A DNA stretch of 64,000 nt from contig JAJOZX010001574.1 in assembly GCA_023014485.1 (NCBI GenBank), positions 757,001 through 821,000 of the forward strand. The letters run 5' to 3'. The notes under the pieces are model-generated. The model saw only the letters and a list, made by a program, of their open reading frames with translations. It had not been told where the DNA came from and did no database searches. Position numbers and translations under genes: made by a program. This stretch comes from Bathynomus jamesi. Its lineage: Eukaryota; Arthropoda; Malacostraca; Isopoda; Cirolanidae. This document shows, one piece after another, positions 62,557-64,000 of this stretch (the first letter of the stretch is position 1; the number at the start of each line of letters is the position of its first letter).

Positions 62557-63063
62557 ATACAAACTCAGAATGGTTCCCTGAGAACATTATATGTTAAACA
62601 CAGACCGTGCATGGAACAAGGAACTCTTCTGGGAAAATTAAATCCACTATAGTCCGAATAAGTAATGGTAAATGACAAATACCATAGTTTTTTTCCTTTT
62701 TCATGATTTTAGCCCGACGTGGGCAACGGGTCTCTCGCAAAGAGATCCCATAAATATAGCTTCCCTCACCAGCTATCTGCAAAGCAGACAGGATCCAGCT
62801 TTGGGACGTGGATCTAGGGTTTAAAGCAAGCCTAGATCCCTAGCTGGTGAGGGAAGCTATATTTATGGGATCTCTTTGCGAGAGACCCGTTGCCCATGTC
62901 GGGCTAAAATCATGAAAAAAGGAAAAAAAACTATGGTATTTGTCATTTACCATTACTTATTCGGACTATAGTGGATTTAATTTTCCCAGAAGAGTTCCTT
63001 GTTCCATGCACGGTCTGTGTTTAACATATAATGTTCTCAGGGAACCATTCTGAGTTTGTGTAT
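62557..63063. repeat. repeat R, inverted dimer (copies 2 and 3)
   Basis: Arms 62557-62778 and 62841-63063 are nearly identical reverse complements, from TATACAAACTCAGAATGG to CTCACCAGCT. A spacer of about 60 bp holds CCCAAAGCTGG/CCTAGATC words of the same family. No coding. Confidence 0.9.
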
Positions 63064-63239
63064 ACTAAACGGACGTGTTTCGTGCCTTGAAAAGTGGACG
63101 CTCAATGTCCCGGTTGAGGTTTAAGTTTTGGTTTTTTTTTTGGCTAAAAATACAATAGTTACCCCCTTTTTCTTTGATTTATTCAACACGACGTGAATGC
63201 AACGAGTCTTTTATATAGAGGTTCTGAGAGTAGGGATCT

Positions 63240-63485
63240 AGGCTTGCTTTAAACCCTAGATCCACGTCCCAAAGCTGGATCCTGTCTGCTTTGCAGATAG
63301 CTGGTGAGGGAAGCTATATTTATGGGATCTCTTTGCGAGAGACCCGTTGCCCACGTCGGGCTAAAATCATGAAAAAGGAAAAAAACTATGGTATTTGTCA
63401 TTTACCATTACTTATTCGGACTATAGTGGATTTAATTTTCCCAGAAGAGTTCCTTGTTCCATGCACGGTCTGTGTTTAACATATA
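63240..63485 (+). repeat. repeat R, copy 4
   Basis: A direct copy of the same family, including the CTAGGCTTGCTTTAAACCC head that is truncated in the dimer, ending in a (TA)n tail at 63481. Almost identical to the dimer arms. Confidence 0.9.
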
Positions 63486-63654
63486 TATATATATATATAC
63501 ACATACAGATCACATACAGGTGTCTTTCCAATAACCCACACGCTGGTGTATTTGATTCCCAAGGGTGTACGTTATAAGATCTTCGAGCATAAATTCGCTC
63601 TTCTGTCTCACAAACAATGCAGGCCGGTACGCGGTGATAAATCGCGGCGAAAGC

Positions 63655-63656
<2 letters not shown>

Positions 63657-63700
<44 letters not shown>
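63657..63700. repeat. (CT)n microsatellite
   Basis: About 20 CT units. Confidence 0.95.
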
Positions 63701-63701
<1 letters not shown>

Positions 63702-63708
63702 CCTTATT

Positions 63709-63785
63709 TTCAGAAATTTTTAATTAACCTTCGTCACGGGTCACAACAAACAACATTAGAAATTTTTTATTAAAACAATGCAAGT
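63709..63785. repeat. dispersed repeat shared with 54483-54560
   Basis: Both contain CAGAAATTTTAATTAAC-like, CAACAAACAA, ATTAGAAA and TTATTAAAACAATGC words in order. Non-coding. Confidence 0.75.
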
Positions 63786-63919
63786 ATAACTCTAACTTCG
63801 TTAATATTACGGGTAGACGATGTAGGACGCATTTAAATGTACATTCGAAATATTTTAAATTAGCACTTGTCAGCTCGAATCTAGACACTACCCCGTCCAT
63901 TTGCTGGGCGCCCTGATTC

Positions 63920-63920
<1 letters not shown>

Positions 63921-63969
<49 letters not shown>

Positions 63970-63970
63970 C
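63921..63970. repeat. (TA)n microsatellite
   Basis: TA tract with one ACATA interruption, near the window end. Confidence 0.9.
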
Positions 63971-64000
63971 ACACACTTAAACTAGCGGTATAGATACGAA

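Overview
This window is eukaryotic, and almost certainly arthropod. Its one recognisable single-copy gene has spliceosomal introns. The rest is a dense, nested mix of LINEs (Jockey/CR1-like, an RTE-like tail, a second CR1 family), Penelope-like elements, Tc1/mariner, hAT and hAT-like DNA transposons, tRNA-derived SINEs, foldback MITEs and many (TA)n tracts. The mix of Penelope-like elements, Jockey-type LINEs and mariners would suit a crustacean or chelicerate, but I cannot name the species. I see no bacterial genes, no CRISPR array and no intact RNA gene.

Layout. 1-1.5 kb: decayed hAT ends and SINE pieces. 1.8-3.6 kb: a compact DNA transposon (T1) with TAGG-type ends and a perfect 8-bp target duplication. 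3.6-9.1 kb: two copies of one LINE family in inverted orientation. 9.2-11.9 kb: a SINE, an RTE-like LINE tail fused in frame to a T1-related transposase (T2), and a MITE. 12-17.7 kb: a decayed LINE, a Penelope-like remnant, the 5' half of a Jockey-like LINE and a mariner. 17.8-33.8 kb: a seven-exon gene on the + strand for a secreted PDGF/VEGF-family growth factor (PVF/VEGF-like, 254 aa by my splice model). Its introns hold Jockey LINEs, a mariner, a Penelope-like element, a gag-like repeat gene on the other strand, and MITEs. 34.0-48.4 kb: a nest inside a Tc1-like element, containing TAGG transposon T3, paired Penelope fragments, two tandem CR1 copies, a hAT element and an intact Tc1-like transposase. 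49.9-54.1 kb: a hAT element carrying a LINE. 55.0-56.4 kb: a mariner-like element. 56.6-59.1 kb: TAGG transposon T4, the most complete coding copy. 60-64 kb: a tRNA-SINE palindrome, a LINE endonuclease fragment and an inverted dimer of a short repeat.

The growth factor is the only likely host gene. Its splice phases match at every junction, and all eight PDGF/VEGF cystine-knot cysteines are present, followed by C-X(10-13)-CXCXC repeats like those of VEGF-C/D. The most interesting mobile system is the set T1-T4. Four diverged copies share a protein plan (N-terminal W-x-K-F domain, DQR-like motif, D, D, C-x2-H, ARW, AERG). Three have mappable TAGG-type termini, and two of those have exact 8-bp target duplications.
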